From contig JBJEQP010000083.1 of assembly GCA_051881815.1 (NCBI GenBank), forward strand, positions 164,951-228,950: 64,000 nt of DNA, written 5' to 3'. Source of the DNA: UMGS363 sp051881815. Lineage in GTDB: Bacteria > Bacillota > Clostridia > Oscillospirales > Ruminococcaceae. Positions 44,291 through 52,323 of the stretch are shown here, piece by piece. The translations under genes were made by a program, and so were the position numbers. The notes under the pieces were generated by a model. It ran no database searches, was not told the DNA's origin, and saw nothing but the letters and a program-made list of their open reading frames with translations. Positions within the stretch are counted from its first letter, which is position 1. Each line of letters opens with the position of its first letter.

Positions 44291-45016
44291 CTAATATCCG
44301 TTCTTATCTCCGCCGTAGATACCGAGCAGCTCTTCCGAAAAGCCGTCGCCTTCTTTGACGGCAAGCGTCGGCAGGACCTTCATAAACGGCTTTCCGCCAA
44401 GCTTTCCTTCAATAAGGAACAGCCACGGCGAACAGCTGTGATCTTTTGCAACAAAGCGTAGAGTTTTCGGCTCTATCCGATTCGCCTTCATTGCGGAGAT
44501 AACGTCCGCCAGGCGTTCGGGACGGTTACAGACGCAAAGCTTTCCGCCGAATTTCAGCAGTCCCGAAGCGGTCCTGCATACATCGTTGATATTGCATAAT
44601 ATCTCGTGCCGTGCGATGCGCTGTGCTTCACCAAGGCTCTCGATACCTGCGTTCGATGCCTTGTAGGGCGGATTGCAGGTCACAACATCGAAGGAACCCT
44701 TCGGCACCTTGTCGCCGAGCGCTTTCAGATCGCCGAGAACGGGAACTAAACCGTCAAGCTTATTTCTTTCAAGCGTTGTTCTAAACTGGTCGATCGCCTG
44801 CTCCTGAATGTCAACACCGTAAATAAGCTCGGGCTCAAACTTTATTTTCAGCAGAAGCGGTATTATGCCGCAGCCCGTTCCGAGGTCGCATACCTTATCC
44901 TTGTGACGGGGAGAGGAAAAATCTGCGAGCAGAAATGCGTCCGTTCCGAATTTGTGTTCGGGAGAAACGCATATCTCAATGCCCTTCTGCAGCAGTTCAA
45001 AAGTATAATTTCCCAT
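44291..45016 (-). CDS. trmN6: tRNA1(Val) A37 N6-methyltransferase family protein
   Basis: A 241-residue SAM-dependent methyltransferase. VCDLGTGCGIIPLLL (about 42-56) binds SAM. VVTCNPPYKASNAG (about 110-123) is the NPPY motif that acts on adenine amino groups. Family members modify A37 of tRNA1(Val). The start overlaps the trkH stop (TGATG). Function outside the E. coli tRNA target is inferred from family only. Confidence 0.85.
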   Translation of the reverse strand: MGNYTFELLQKGIEICVSPEHKFGTDAFLLADFSSPRHKDKVCDLGTGCGIIPLLLKIKFEPELIYGVDIQEQAIDQFRTTLERNKLDGLVPVLGDLKALGDKVPKGSFDVVTCNPPYKASNAGIESLGEAQRIARHEILCNINDVCRTASGLLKFGGKLCVCNRPERLADVISAMKANRIEPKTLRFVAKDHSCSPWLFLIEGKLGGKPFMKVLPTLAVKEGDGFSEELLGIYGGDKNGY

Positions 45017-46374
45017 CAGCCGACCATTACCTTTCCGACAGGGTATATCTCGTTTTTGCTGTGCTTGTTGTTTATTGAGATGCTGAATGCAAGCGAAACG
45101 GGTCCTACTCTTCCGATGAACATTATAATAATAAGTATGGCTCTTGAAACGTCATTGCATTTTGCCGTAACGCCCGTGGAAAGTCCCGAGGTCGATATCG
45201 CAGATGTTACTTCATACGCAGTGTCAAGTCCCGAAAATCCGGGATTGAGGTTATATATCGCAAGCGAAGCTATTATAATAAGGAAAACAAATACCATTGC
45301 AACGGTCAGAGCCTTGTAAACGACCTCGTGTTCGATCTTTCGTCCCATTGCGATAGTGTCCGATCTTCCCGAAAGCACACTTGATATCGTCATAATGATT
45401 ATCGCGATCGTTGTGAGCTTTATACCGCCGCCCGTTGAACCCGGAGCTGCGCCGATGAACATATAGAATATTGAAAAAACCTTCATCATCGGGGTCATTC
45501 CCTCAATATCTATCGCATTGAAGCCTGCGGTACGAAGCGTTACCGACTGGAAAAGGCTGTTCCCGAGCTTGTAGATAAAGCTTTCGCCGCCGAGCGTTTT
45601 GGGGTTGTTCCATTCGGTGATAAGCGTTATGAGCATACCCGAAACGATAAGCACCGCAGTTGTAATAAGCACAAGCTTTGACTGGAATTCAAGCTTTTTC
45701 TTTTTTCTAAATTCGATAAGATTCGTCCAGACGAGGAAGCCAAGACCGCCTGCAATGATAAGTACCGGTATAACTATCACCGTTATCGGGTCGCTTGAAA
45801 GCGTGGTCAGGCTTGAAAACGGCTCTGCTACCATTCCCATTACATCAAAACCCGCATTGCAGAAAGCGGCGATCGAAAGATATATGGCAAGGTAGAAGCC
45901 CTTTGTGCCGAATTTCGGGACATAGGAAGCCGAAAGTATTGCTGCACCGATAAGCTCGCATACAAACGAGATCGCAAGCACATACTTCACCATATATTTT
46001 ACATCGTAGAAGCCGCTTGTGTTGACCGATTCGGATGCGACCTGAATGGTGTGAAGCTCGGGCTTTTTTCGGATAAGAAAGCTGAAAAATGATGTGAACG
46101 TTACTAATCCCAGACCGCCGATCTGGATCATCAGCAGAATGATCACCTGCCCGATAACGCTCCAGTAGCTGCCTGTATCAACGACAACGAGTCCCGTAAC
46201 GCAGGTTGCGGAGGTCGCCGTGAAAAGCGCAGTCAGCGGATCTGTAAAGCGGTTTGACGCCGATGAGAACGGCATCATGAGCAGCAGTGTTCCGATAACT
46301 ATTATTACCAAAAAGCTTATCGAAATGACTGCCGCAGGGTTTGGCTGTTTATTTTTTTGCTTTAACGGCTGCAT
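45016..46374 (-). CDS. trkH: TrkH/KtrB potassium transport subunit
   Basis: A 452-residue potassium channel-like transporter with four membrane-pore-membrane repeats. The four filter segments can be found: ATCVTGLV, FCNAGFDV, RTAGFNAI and STSGLSTG. Such proteins need a TrkA/KtrA cytosolic partner; none is encoded nearby. The leader contains a 77-nt inverted repeat (46402-46478) starting at the predicted transcription start. It heads the run trkH, trmN6, prfB, ttcA. Confidence 0.92.
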   Translation of the reverse strand: MQPLKQKNKQPNPAAVISISFLVIIVIGTLLLMMPFSSASNRFTDPLTALFTATSATCVTGLVVVDTGSYWSVIGQVIILLMIQIGGLGLVTFTSFFSFLIRKKPELHTIQVASESVNTSGFYDVKYMVKYVLAISFVCELIGAAILSASYVPKFGTKGFYLAIYLSIAAFCNAGFDVMGMVAEPFSSLTTLSSDPITVIVIPVLIIAGGLGFLVWTNLIEFRKKKKLEFQSKLVLITTAVLIVSGMLITLITEWNNPKTLGGESFIYKLGNSLFQSVTLRTAGFNAIDIEGMTPMMKVFSIFYMFIGAAPGSTGGGIKLTTIAIIIMTISSVLSGRSDTIAMGRKIEHEVVYKALTVAMVFVFLIIIASLAIYNLNPGFSGLDTAYEVTSAISTSGLSTGVTAKCNDVSRAILIIIMFIGRVGPVSLAFSISINNKHSKNEIYPVGKVMVG

Positions 46375-46401
46375 AAACGATACCTCTGTTCTTTTTTAGC
46401 A

Positions 46402-46478
46402 TTGAGGTCATACCGCACAATTAACGGCTCACGCCTTTGCCGCACATCTGCTTGCAGAATTGTGCAATATGACCTCAA
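46402..46478 (-). promoter_or_regulatory. Long hairpin in the trkH leader
   Basis: TTGAGGTCATACCGCACAATT and AATTGTGCAATATGACCTCAA pair with only two mismatches. The interior has further G/C-rich complementarity. It lies between the promoter and the trkH start, so it will be RNA. Confidence 0.6.
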
Positions 46479-46485
46479 CCATAAT

Positions 46486-46514
46486 AGTATAACACATTTA
46501 TGCAGATTGCGCAA
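46486..46514 (-). promoter_or_regulatory. Promoter of trkH
   Basis: On the minus strand TTGCGC (46514-46509), 17 bp, TATACT (46491-46486). Moderate match. Confidence 0.5.
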
Positions 46515-46655
46515 CACATATTTCTGATTTTCGTGGAAAATATATCGTTACGACTTGGCAAAACGCCCCAAAAGCAGTATTTATGCTGATAAAAAGGGAA
46601 AAACAGGTAAAAATCGAGCCATCACCGATCTGATCCGGCAATGGCTGCAGATAAT

Positions 46656-47597
46656 TTATTTCCCGGCAGGTGCAGGTTCAAGCTCCTTTTCTGTATCGGT
46701 ATGTATGTTTTCCTCCGCGGCAGGTTCGGGAAGCATTTCCGGCTGTGCCGACAGCTCTTCGGACGCTTTCTTCTGCTTGTTTTTCCTCTTCAAAACAGAA
46801 AGCTGCCTTTTGACCTTTGCTTCAAGCTTCTTTGCAAAACGGTTGGAATAATACTTCTGCTTGAGAGCTTCCATTGACTCGGAGTGCGTTATCGAACGGA
46901 TGTTAGGGAACGCACGGATAAAACGCTCGGTCTGACGATCTCTTATAGCAAGCAGCTTTTCATACTTTTCAAGTATTTCATTCGTTTCAATAGCAAGCTT
47001 TTCACCGATCTTTATCGAGCCCTTGAGCATCAGTGCTGATATATCGTCGATCTGTTTAAGTCGCTTGTTAAGGTTTGCGACTGCACAGAGCGAAGCGGTA
47101 AGGTCGATCGCAACCAAAACAGCCATTATTGTTATAAATACGATACCGACACGGAACGGGATATGATCTACGCCTATTTCGACGAGCGGATGCACTACCT
47201 TTATAACAAGCACGCAGCCGAGACCCCAAAGTATCGAGACCTTCGGGCAGATATATCCCCGATAGTTGAATTTTTCGTGCGAATAATCCCACCAGCGCGT
47301 GTTGAAAAGCTTTTCCATTCCAATACCGACGGCAAGCTCCAACGCCGTACAGAGGACGAGCGAGATAATGAAAAGCAGGAGCGGTTTGTCGGCGATAGGC
47401 CGTGAAAATATCGCTATCATAAGAACGCCGAAGCCGTAGATCGGACATATCGGCATATTCAAAAAGCCTCGGTTCTGATATTCGCCCGTTTCAATGGTCA
47501 TATAGCAGACCTCTATGCACCAGCCGATAAATGCCCAGAAGCAGAACATAAGCGCCATCTGATAAAGGCTGTAGCCTATAAACGGTATAACTGTCAT
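46656..47597 (-). CDS. CmpB-like (putative ABC-transporter type IV) membrane protein
   Basis: A 313-residue protein with about five membrane helices (residues about 8-170) and a long charged, coiled-coil-rich C-terminal tail (about 175-313) ending in a Glu/Pro/Ala-rich segment. FIGWCIEVCYMT, NRGFLNMPICPIYGFG and WWDYS are landmarks of the family named putative ABC-transporter type IV. No ATPase gene is next to it and its transport role is unproven. AGAGGG precedes the ATG. Confidence 0.8.
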   Translation of the reverse strand: MTVIPFIGYSLYQMALMFCFWAFIGWCIEVCYMTIETGEYQNRGFLNMPICPIYGFGVLMIAIFSRPIADKPLLLFIISLVLCTALELAVGIGMEKLFNTRWWDYSHEKFNYRGYICPKVSILWGLGCVLVIKVVHPLVEIGVDHIPFRVGIVFITIMAVLVAIDLTASLCAVANLNKRLKQIDDISALMLKGSIKIGEKLAIETNEILEKYEKLLAIRDRQTERFIRAFPNIRSITHSESMEALKQKYYSNRFAKKLEAKVKRQLSVLKRKNKQKKASEELSAQPEMLPEPAAEENIHTDTEKELEPAPAGK

Positions 47598-47685
47598 AAT
47601 AAATCCCTCTTTTTGTCAATTCTTTAATGTTGGTTTGAATGAACAGGACAAGATCCCTGTTTTTGCCCTGTGTTATTGTGCTTAT

Positions 47686-47714
47686 ATTATACAACGTATA
47701 GCATTAAAAGTCAA
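47686..47714 (-). promoter_or_regulatory. Promoter of the CmpB-like gene
   Basis: On the minus strand TTGACT (47714-47709), 17 bp, TATAAT (47691-47686). Confidence 0.7.
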
Positions 47715-47773
47715 TGAAAAATTGCGCTTTCGACATTTTTCAGAAAAATATATGGATAAATTTAAAAAAGGAC

Positions 47774-47802
47774 TTGATTTTTTAGTAATATTGTGTTATA
47801 AT
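47774..47802 (+). promoter_or_regulatory. Promoter of tRNA-Ser(CGA)
   Basis: TTGATT (47774-47779), 17 bp, TATAAT (47797-47802), about 60 bp before the tRNA, so a leader is removed by processing. Confidence 0.7.
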
Positions 47803-47862
47803 ATTTAAGCTGTCGGTAGAAAATGCAGGGAAATGCATATTTAAACCGCAATTATAATATTT

Positions 47863-47951
47863 GGAGACGTATCGAAGTGGTCATAACGGGGCTGACTCGA
47901 AATCAGTTAGAGAGCAATCTCCCGCGAGTTCGAATCTCGCCGTCTCCGCCA
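47863..47951 (+). tRNA. tRNA-Ser(CGA)
   Basis: Acceptor GGAGACG pairs with CGTCTCC, followed by encoded GCCA. The anticodon stem CTGA/TCAG holds the loop CTCGAAA, anticodon CGA, reading UCG. A long variable arm (GAGAGCAATCTC) and T arm CGAGTTCGAATCTCG confirm serine type. Confidence 0.95.
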
Positions 47952-47953
47952 AG

Positions 47954-47988
47954 ATCCGGCAAACAGGTTTTGTTTGTCGGATTTTTTT
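47954..47988 (+). terminator. Terminator of tRNA-Ser(CGA)
   Basis: ATCCGGCAAAC and GTTTGTCGGAT pair, followed by TTTTTT. Confidence 0.85.
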
Positions 47989-48028
47989 ATACAAGGGATC
48001 TGAAATAACCCAATAGGAGTTTGATAAA

Positions 48029-48478
48029 ATGGAAAAGAAGTCTTTATTTCATGTAAAAAAGCGTACCCTGCTTGCGGTCGCAGGAAGCGTGTGGCTTATT
48101 GCAGGTTTCAACGTCGCAAGACTCGGAGTGCTTTCATACGGTAAGCTTGAACGGATAAATGCTCTACACATTATATTGTCGGCTGTGGTTTTCTGTGCAT
48201 TCGGAGCGATGTTCTATAAAATGAGCATGAAACACACAAAGCGTATAAAAGGATATGCGGAGGAATTCCGTCCCGTTTGGCATTTCTTTGACCTTAGATC
48301 CTACATTATAATGGCGGTCATGATGAGCGGAGGAATATGGCTGCGCTCATCGGGACTTGCGCCGGATGCTTTTATTGCCGTGTTTTATACAGGTCTTGGA
48401 TGTGCGCTTGCTTTGGCAGGAGTGTTGTTCTGGGCGATGTTTGCAATTTACTATAAGGATAATAATTATAATAAATAA
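48029..48478 (+). CDS. Four-helix membrane protein, hypothetical
   Basis: A 149-residue protein with a basic N-terminus (EKKSLFHVKKR) and four membrane helices (about 14-33, 43-62, 88-105, 115-139). No motif is recognised. The ATG is preceded by AGGAG. It lies 24 bp before a GNAT gene on the same strand, but no common role is evident. Confidence 0.7.
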   Translation: MEKKSLFHVKKRTLLAVAGSVWLIAGFNVARLGVLSYGKLERINALHIILSAVVFCAFGAMFYKMSMKHTKRIKGYAEEFRPVWHFFDLRSYIIMAVMMSGGIWLRSSGLAPDAFIAVFYTGLGCALALAGVLFWAMFAIYYKDNNYNK

Positions 48479-48502
48479 GTATTTGTATAAAGGAGCAAGA
48501 CG

Positions 48503-48985
48503 ATGAAAGTCAGAAAATACGCTGAAAACGACATTCCCGAAATGATAAGGATATGGAATACAGTTGTTGATGAGGGCGTTGCTTTTCCGCAGGAGGAATA
48601 CCTCACACCCGAAAGCGGACGGGAGTTCTTTTCTTCGCAGACCTATTGCGGAGTTGCCGAGGACGATAACGGCGATATCTGCGGAATGTATATCCTTCAT
48701 CCCAATAATATAGGAAGATGCGGACATATCTGCAACGCAAGCTATGCCGTTGACAAAGTCCGCAGAGGAGAGCATATCGGCGAAGCGCTTGTTTCCGATT
48801 CACTGAAAACGGGAAAAGAGTGCGGCTTCGGCGTTCTGCAGTTCAACGCTGTCGTTGCGGAGAATATCCATGCCCGTCATCTTTACGAAAGGCTCGGCTT
48901 TACGCAGCTTGGAACGATACCGAAGGGCTTTCGCAGGAAAGACGGCGGTTATTCCGATATCTGCCCTTATTATCACGAGCTGTAA
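48503..48985 (+). CDS. GNAT-family N-acetyltransferase
   Basis: A 160-residue acetyl-CoA-dependent acyltransferase. The core runs from IRIWNTVVDEGVAFP to YVHDP-like strands. VDKVRRGEHIGEALVSDSL (about 87-105) is the acetyl-CoA loop (R/Q-x-x-G-x-G/A variant). NIHARHLYERLGFTQLGTIP (about 116-135) is the conserved C-terminal motif. The substrate (amine, peptide or drug) is unknown. GGAGC precedes the ATG. Confidence 0.88.
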   Translation: MKVRKYAENDIPEMIRIWNTVVDEGVAFPQEEYLTPESGREFFSSQTYCGVAEDDNGDICGMYILHPNNIGRCGHICNASYAVDKVRRGEHIGEALVSDSLKTGKECGFGVLQFNAVVAENIHARHLYERLGFTQLGTIPKGFRRKDGGYSDICPYYHEL

Positions 48986-49136
48986 AATTATTCGACTTAT
49001 TGTATATATTTATATATTAATTACTTATAGTATTTTATTTTGGCAGTTATTGGTTGCTTTGAACACATTAATACAAGATGCACTTTAATTATTATTGCTT
49101 AAATATGTATAAAATGTAAATAATATTCTAAACCTC

Positions 49137-49165
49137 TTGAAATCGTCAATACAAAGAGCTATAAT
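49137..49165 (+). promoter_or_regulatory. Promoter of htpG
   Basis: TTGAAA (49137-49142), 17 bp, TATAAT (49160-49165). The CIRCE element starts 5 bp after it. Confidence 0.8.
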
Positions 49166-49169
49166 AACA

Positions 49170-49196
49170 TTAGCACTCAATGAGTGAGAGTGCTAA
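49170..49196 (+). promoter_or_regulatory. CIRCE operator (HrcA binding site)
   Basis: A perfect TTAGCACTC-N9-GAGTGCTAA, the binding site of the heat-shock repressor HrcA. It overlaps the predicted transcription start of htpG, so HrcA should block initiation. Confidence 0.95.
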
Positions 49197-49242
49197 CACT
49201 CAAACAACACAATTGCTAATTTTCAGAGGAAGTGTACTTATT

Positions 49243-51153
49243 ATGTCAAAGACAAAGCAGTTCAAAGCAGAATCCAAGCGTTTGCTTGATATGATGATCA
49301 ACTCGATCTATACCCACAAGGAGATCTTTCTCCGTGAGATAATCTCAAATGCAAGCGATGCTATGGATAAGCTCTATTTTAAATCTCTTACCGACAGCAG
49401 CGTTGGAATGAACCGTTCCGATTTCTTCATCAAAATTGATGTTGATAAGGACAACAAGATCATCACCGTTTCCGATAACGGTATCGGTATGACAAAGGAC
49501 GAGCTCGACAGCAACCTCGGTACGATCGCAAACAGCGGTTCGCTCGGCTTCAAGAGCGATGAAAACAACACCGCCGAGGACGTTGATATCATCGGTCAGT
49601 TCGGCGTAGGCTTCTATTCCGCATTCATGGTAGCAAAGAAGGTTCAGGTGCTCACAAAGGCATTCGGCTCCGATCAGGCTTATCTCTGGGAATCCGAGGG
49701 CGTTGACGGCTATACTATTGAAGAAGCCGAAAAGGACAGCGTCGGCACACAGGTAAAGATATTCCTCAAGGATGATACCGACGATGAGGAATACAGCGAA
49801 TTCCTTATGCAGTGGAAGATAAAGTCGCTCATCAAGAAATACTCCGACTATATCCACTATCCTATTAAAATGGATATGGAACACGATCACCTCAAAGAGG
49901 GAACGGGCGTTGACGATATCCCTGCAGAATATGAAACGACCGTTGAGGAGGAAACTCTCAACAGCATGACTCCTATCTGGCGCAAGAACAAAAACGAGCT
50001 TACCGACGAGGACTACAACAAGTTCTATAAGGAAAAATACTACGATTACATGGATCCGCTCTGCCATATCCACGTTAAGACAGAGGGTACAGCAACATAC
50101 GACGCACTTCTCTATGTTCCTGCAAATACACCGATGGATTTTTACAGCAAGAACTATAAAAAGGGACTCCAGCTCTATTCAAGCGGCGTGCTTATCATGG
50201 ATAAGTGCGAAGATCTTATCCCCGACCACTTCTGCTTTGTAAGAGGTCTTGTTGACTCGCAGGATCTTTCCCTGAATATCTCCCGTGAAATGCTCCAGCA
50301 CGACAGACAGCTCAAGCTTATCGCAAAATCGCTTGAAAAGACAATTAAGAACGAGCTTAAAAAGATGCTTAATAACGACCGTGAAAAGTATGAGCAGCTC
50401 TGGAAGAACTTCGGAATGCAGATAAAGTTCGGCGTTTACAACGGCTACGGTGCAAATAAGGAGCTGCTTAAGGATCTCCTTCTTTTCCATTCCTCGAACG
50501 ATAAGAAGCTTGTAACTCTCGATGAATATACCGAGAGAATGAAGGAAGACCAGAAGTATATCTACTATGCAGCAGGCGAAACCGTTGATAAGGTAGACGC
50601 ACTTCCGCAGACCGAGGTCGTCAAGGATAAGGGATATGAGATACTCTACCTCACAGAAAGCGTTGACGAGTTCGCACTTAAAGTACTTGAAGAATACAAC
50701 GGCAAGCAGTTCAAGTCCGTTTCGGACGCAGACCTCGACCTCGATTCACCCGAGGAAAAGGAAGAGTTCAAGAAGCTCTCCGAAGAAAGCAAGGATATGC
50801 TTGAAGAGATCGCAAAGGCTCTTGACGGAAAGGTTAACTCCGCAAAGCTCTCCGAAAGACTTAAATCACATCCTGTCTGCATCACAAACGAGGGTGAGAT
50901 CTCGCTCGAAATGGAAAAGACCTTTGCAGCAATGCCGACCGATCAGAACGTAAAGGCACAGAAGGTCCTCGAAATAAATCCGAACCACGAGATATTCAAT
51001 GTTCTCAAAGAATTATATGCAAACGACAAGGCAAAGCTTGCAGACTACAGCAAGATACTCTATACAGAAGCACTCCTTATTGAAGGTATGCCGATAGACG
51101 ATCCTCTTGCATTCTCGAATCTTGTATGTTCGCTTATGGTAGAGAAAAAGTAA
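49243..51153 (+). CDS. htpG: Molecular chaperone HtpG (Hsp90)
   Basis: An ATP-dependent chaperone of 636 residues, cytosolic. The GHKL ATPase domain (about 1-215) has EIFLREIISNASDAMDKL, DNGIGMTKDEL and GQFGVGFYSAFMV. The middle domain carries NISREMLQHDR with the catalytic Arg. The C-terminal dimer domain ends at LVCSLMVEKK. ATG 49243 matches the family start. An earlier ATG (49180) lies inside CIRCE and cannot be used. AGAGGA is about 12 nt upstream. The stop codon is within an ATTACG-type repeat. Confidence 0.96.
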   Translation: MSKTKQFKAESKRLLDMMINSIYTHKEIFLREIISNASDAMDKLYFKSLTDSSVGMNRSDFFIKIDVDKDNKIITVSDNGIGMTKDELDSNLGTIANSGSLGFKSDENNTAEDVDIIGQFGVGFYSAFMVAKKVQVLTKAFGSDQAYLWESEGVDGYTIEEAEKDSVGTQVKIFLKDDTDDEEYSEFLMQWKIKSLIKKYSDYIHYPIKMDMEHDHLKEGTGVDDIPAEYETTVEEETLNSMTPIWRKNKNELTDEDYNKFYKEKYYDYMDPLCHIHVKTEGTATYDALLYVPANTPMDFYSKNYKKGLQLYSSGVLIMDKCEDLIPDHFCFVRGLVDSQDLSLNISREMLQHDRQLKLIAKSLEKTIKNELKKMLNNDREKYEQLWKNFGMQIKFGVYNGYGANKELLKDLLLFHSSNDKKLVTLDEYTERMKEDQKYIYYAAGETVDKVDALPQTEVVKDKGYEILYLTESVDEFALKVLEEYNGKQFKSVSDADLDLDSPEEKEEFKKLSEESKDMLEEIAKALDGKVNSAKLSERLKSHPVCITNEGEISLEMEKTFAAMPTDQNVKAQKVLEINPNHEIFNVLKELYANDKAKLADYSKILYTEALLIEGMPIDDPLAFSNLVCSLMVEKK

Positions 51154-51184
51154 TGCGTAATTCGTAATGCGTAATGCGTAATTA
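51151..51184. repeat. ATTACG-type short repeat at the htpG stop
   Basis: TAATGCGTAATTCGTAATGC and continuation. The first TAA is the htpG stop codon. Confidence 0.75.
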
Positions 51185-51212
51185 TTGCGAAACTAACATA
51201 TGTGGTTAAACC

Positions 51213-51732
51213 GCGAAGCCAAGCAGCCGGTCGAGCTGGGCACAGCTCGTCAGGTGTCCAGAGGGCGGAAGCCCTTTGGTCGCTCTCGCAAGAGCGAAAC
51301 TCTCTAAACTTTAGCGAAACATTTGCCGCAACAGCAAAGTATCTATAAAATCAAAAGCGCAATTCACGAACAAAAGGTTAAATCAGAACGTGAGAAATCA
51401 CTCTGTAAACCCCAAATTCGTGAATTGCGCTTATTCTTTTTTTCTAAAACAAACTATCCTTGAATCGTAAATACACGAACGCAGTGAGTGTATTTACGAT
51501 TCAACTTATACTAATAACCATTTGTTCTATGGATAAAGGCGGTGGATAGAATACGACCAATCAAGGAAAACGACCGCAGGCAGGCTGCCGCCTGTCAAGG
51601 GAGTTTGACGTAGAGTGGGCGTATTATAGCTGCCGTATTTTATCCATAGGTTAAATGGTTATTAGTATTAATATGAACAGCTATTCAATATGAACGTGAA
51701 AACAATGAGCGAAGCGAGTGTGTTTTCACACA
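51213..51732 (+). repeat. Composite element D-C-E-G, copy 3, interrupted by a type B palindrome
   Basis: D 51213-51344 and C 51356-51432 are directly joined. Hairpin E is 51462-51502 (GAATCGTAAAT/ATTTACGATTC, apex CACGAACGCAGTGAGTG). After the type B element, G follows (ATGAACAGCTATTCAATATG at about 51672-51692) with another hairpin GTGAAAACA/TGTTTTCAC. Confidence 0.75.
51509..51667. repeat. Palindromic element type B (159 bp)
   Basis: Ends TACTAATAACCATTTG and TTAAATGGTTATTAGTA, with inner CTATGGATAAA/TTTATCCATAG. The core is shared, on the other strand, with the element at 2710-2901. Confidence 0.78.
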
Positions 51733-51909
51733 ACGGAACAACTGTCGTTACAATACGGTTATGGAATCACTTTCAGCGGAAAATGCAAAACCGCAGGATA
51801 TATGACCTAATACTAATATCAAATGGCTTCACAGCTGTGGGACGGGAAACCCATCCCCTACAAATTGTTCGGCATAAACAAAATTTTTCAGCAAAAAGGC
51901 ATTATTAAC

Positions 51910-52276
51910 GGGCGGATATGGAATCCATCCCTACGTTTATTTGTTTTTCTGTCAGATTCCGCACAGCTGCTCATATCCTGTCGGCTTAAAATGCTTATCG
52001 CTTTGCTCAAAGCATTTTACACCGAGGATAGTTGTTCCTGTAAGAAATAATGAGCGCAATTCACGAATTCTTGGTTTACGGATCGATTTCTCACGTTCTG
52101 TTTTAACTTTTTGATCGTGAATTGCGCTTTTTGATTTGATAGATATTTCGCTGTTGCGGCAAATGTTTTGATAAAGTTTAGAGAGTTTCGCTCTCTGCGG
52201 AGAGCGATTCAGAGGCTGCTCGCCCCTAAAAATCCTCGCCAGCTGTGCTCAGCTGGATCAGCTGCTTGGCTTCGCA
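51910..52276 (-). repeat. Composite element D-C-E-G-F, copy 4
   Basis: Read leftward from 52276: D (GCGAAGCCAAGCAGCTG), C (52128-52053), an E-position hairpin (AAAATGCTT/AAGCATTTT near 52020-51987), G-like ATGAGCAGCTGTGCGG, and F (GGGCGGATATGG...CCATCCC, 51910-51934). Stems differ from the other copies but stay paired. Confidence 0.7.
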
Positions 52277-52290
52277 GTACCGGAAAATTA

Positions 52291-52323
52291 TAATTACGCA
52301 TTACGAATTACGCATTACGCATT
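52291..52323. repeat. ATTACG-type short repeat overlapping the ATPase 3' end
   Basis: TAATTACGCATTACGAATTA and continuation. It encodes the last residues and stop of the P-type ATPase. Confidence 0.75.

Larger units (their letters stand above)
51154..52300. other. Gene-free repeat locus 3
   Basis: More than 1.1 kb without a supportable gene. It contains two composite elements facing each other (51213 rightward and 52276 leftward) and a type B palindrome inserted in the first. It is bounded on both sides by ATTACG-type repeats. Confidence 0.75.

Noticed and set aside
46402..46478. ydaO-type c-di-AMP riboswitch before trkH
   Set aside because: The sequence is one simple hairpin; the conserved ydaO junction sequences are not seen.
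49180..49242. Earlier ATG for HtpG
   Set aside because: The ATG is inside the CIRCE element next to the promoter and the added residues do not match the family.
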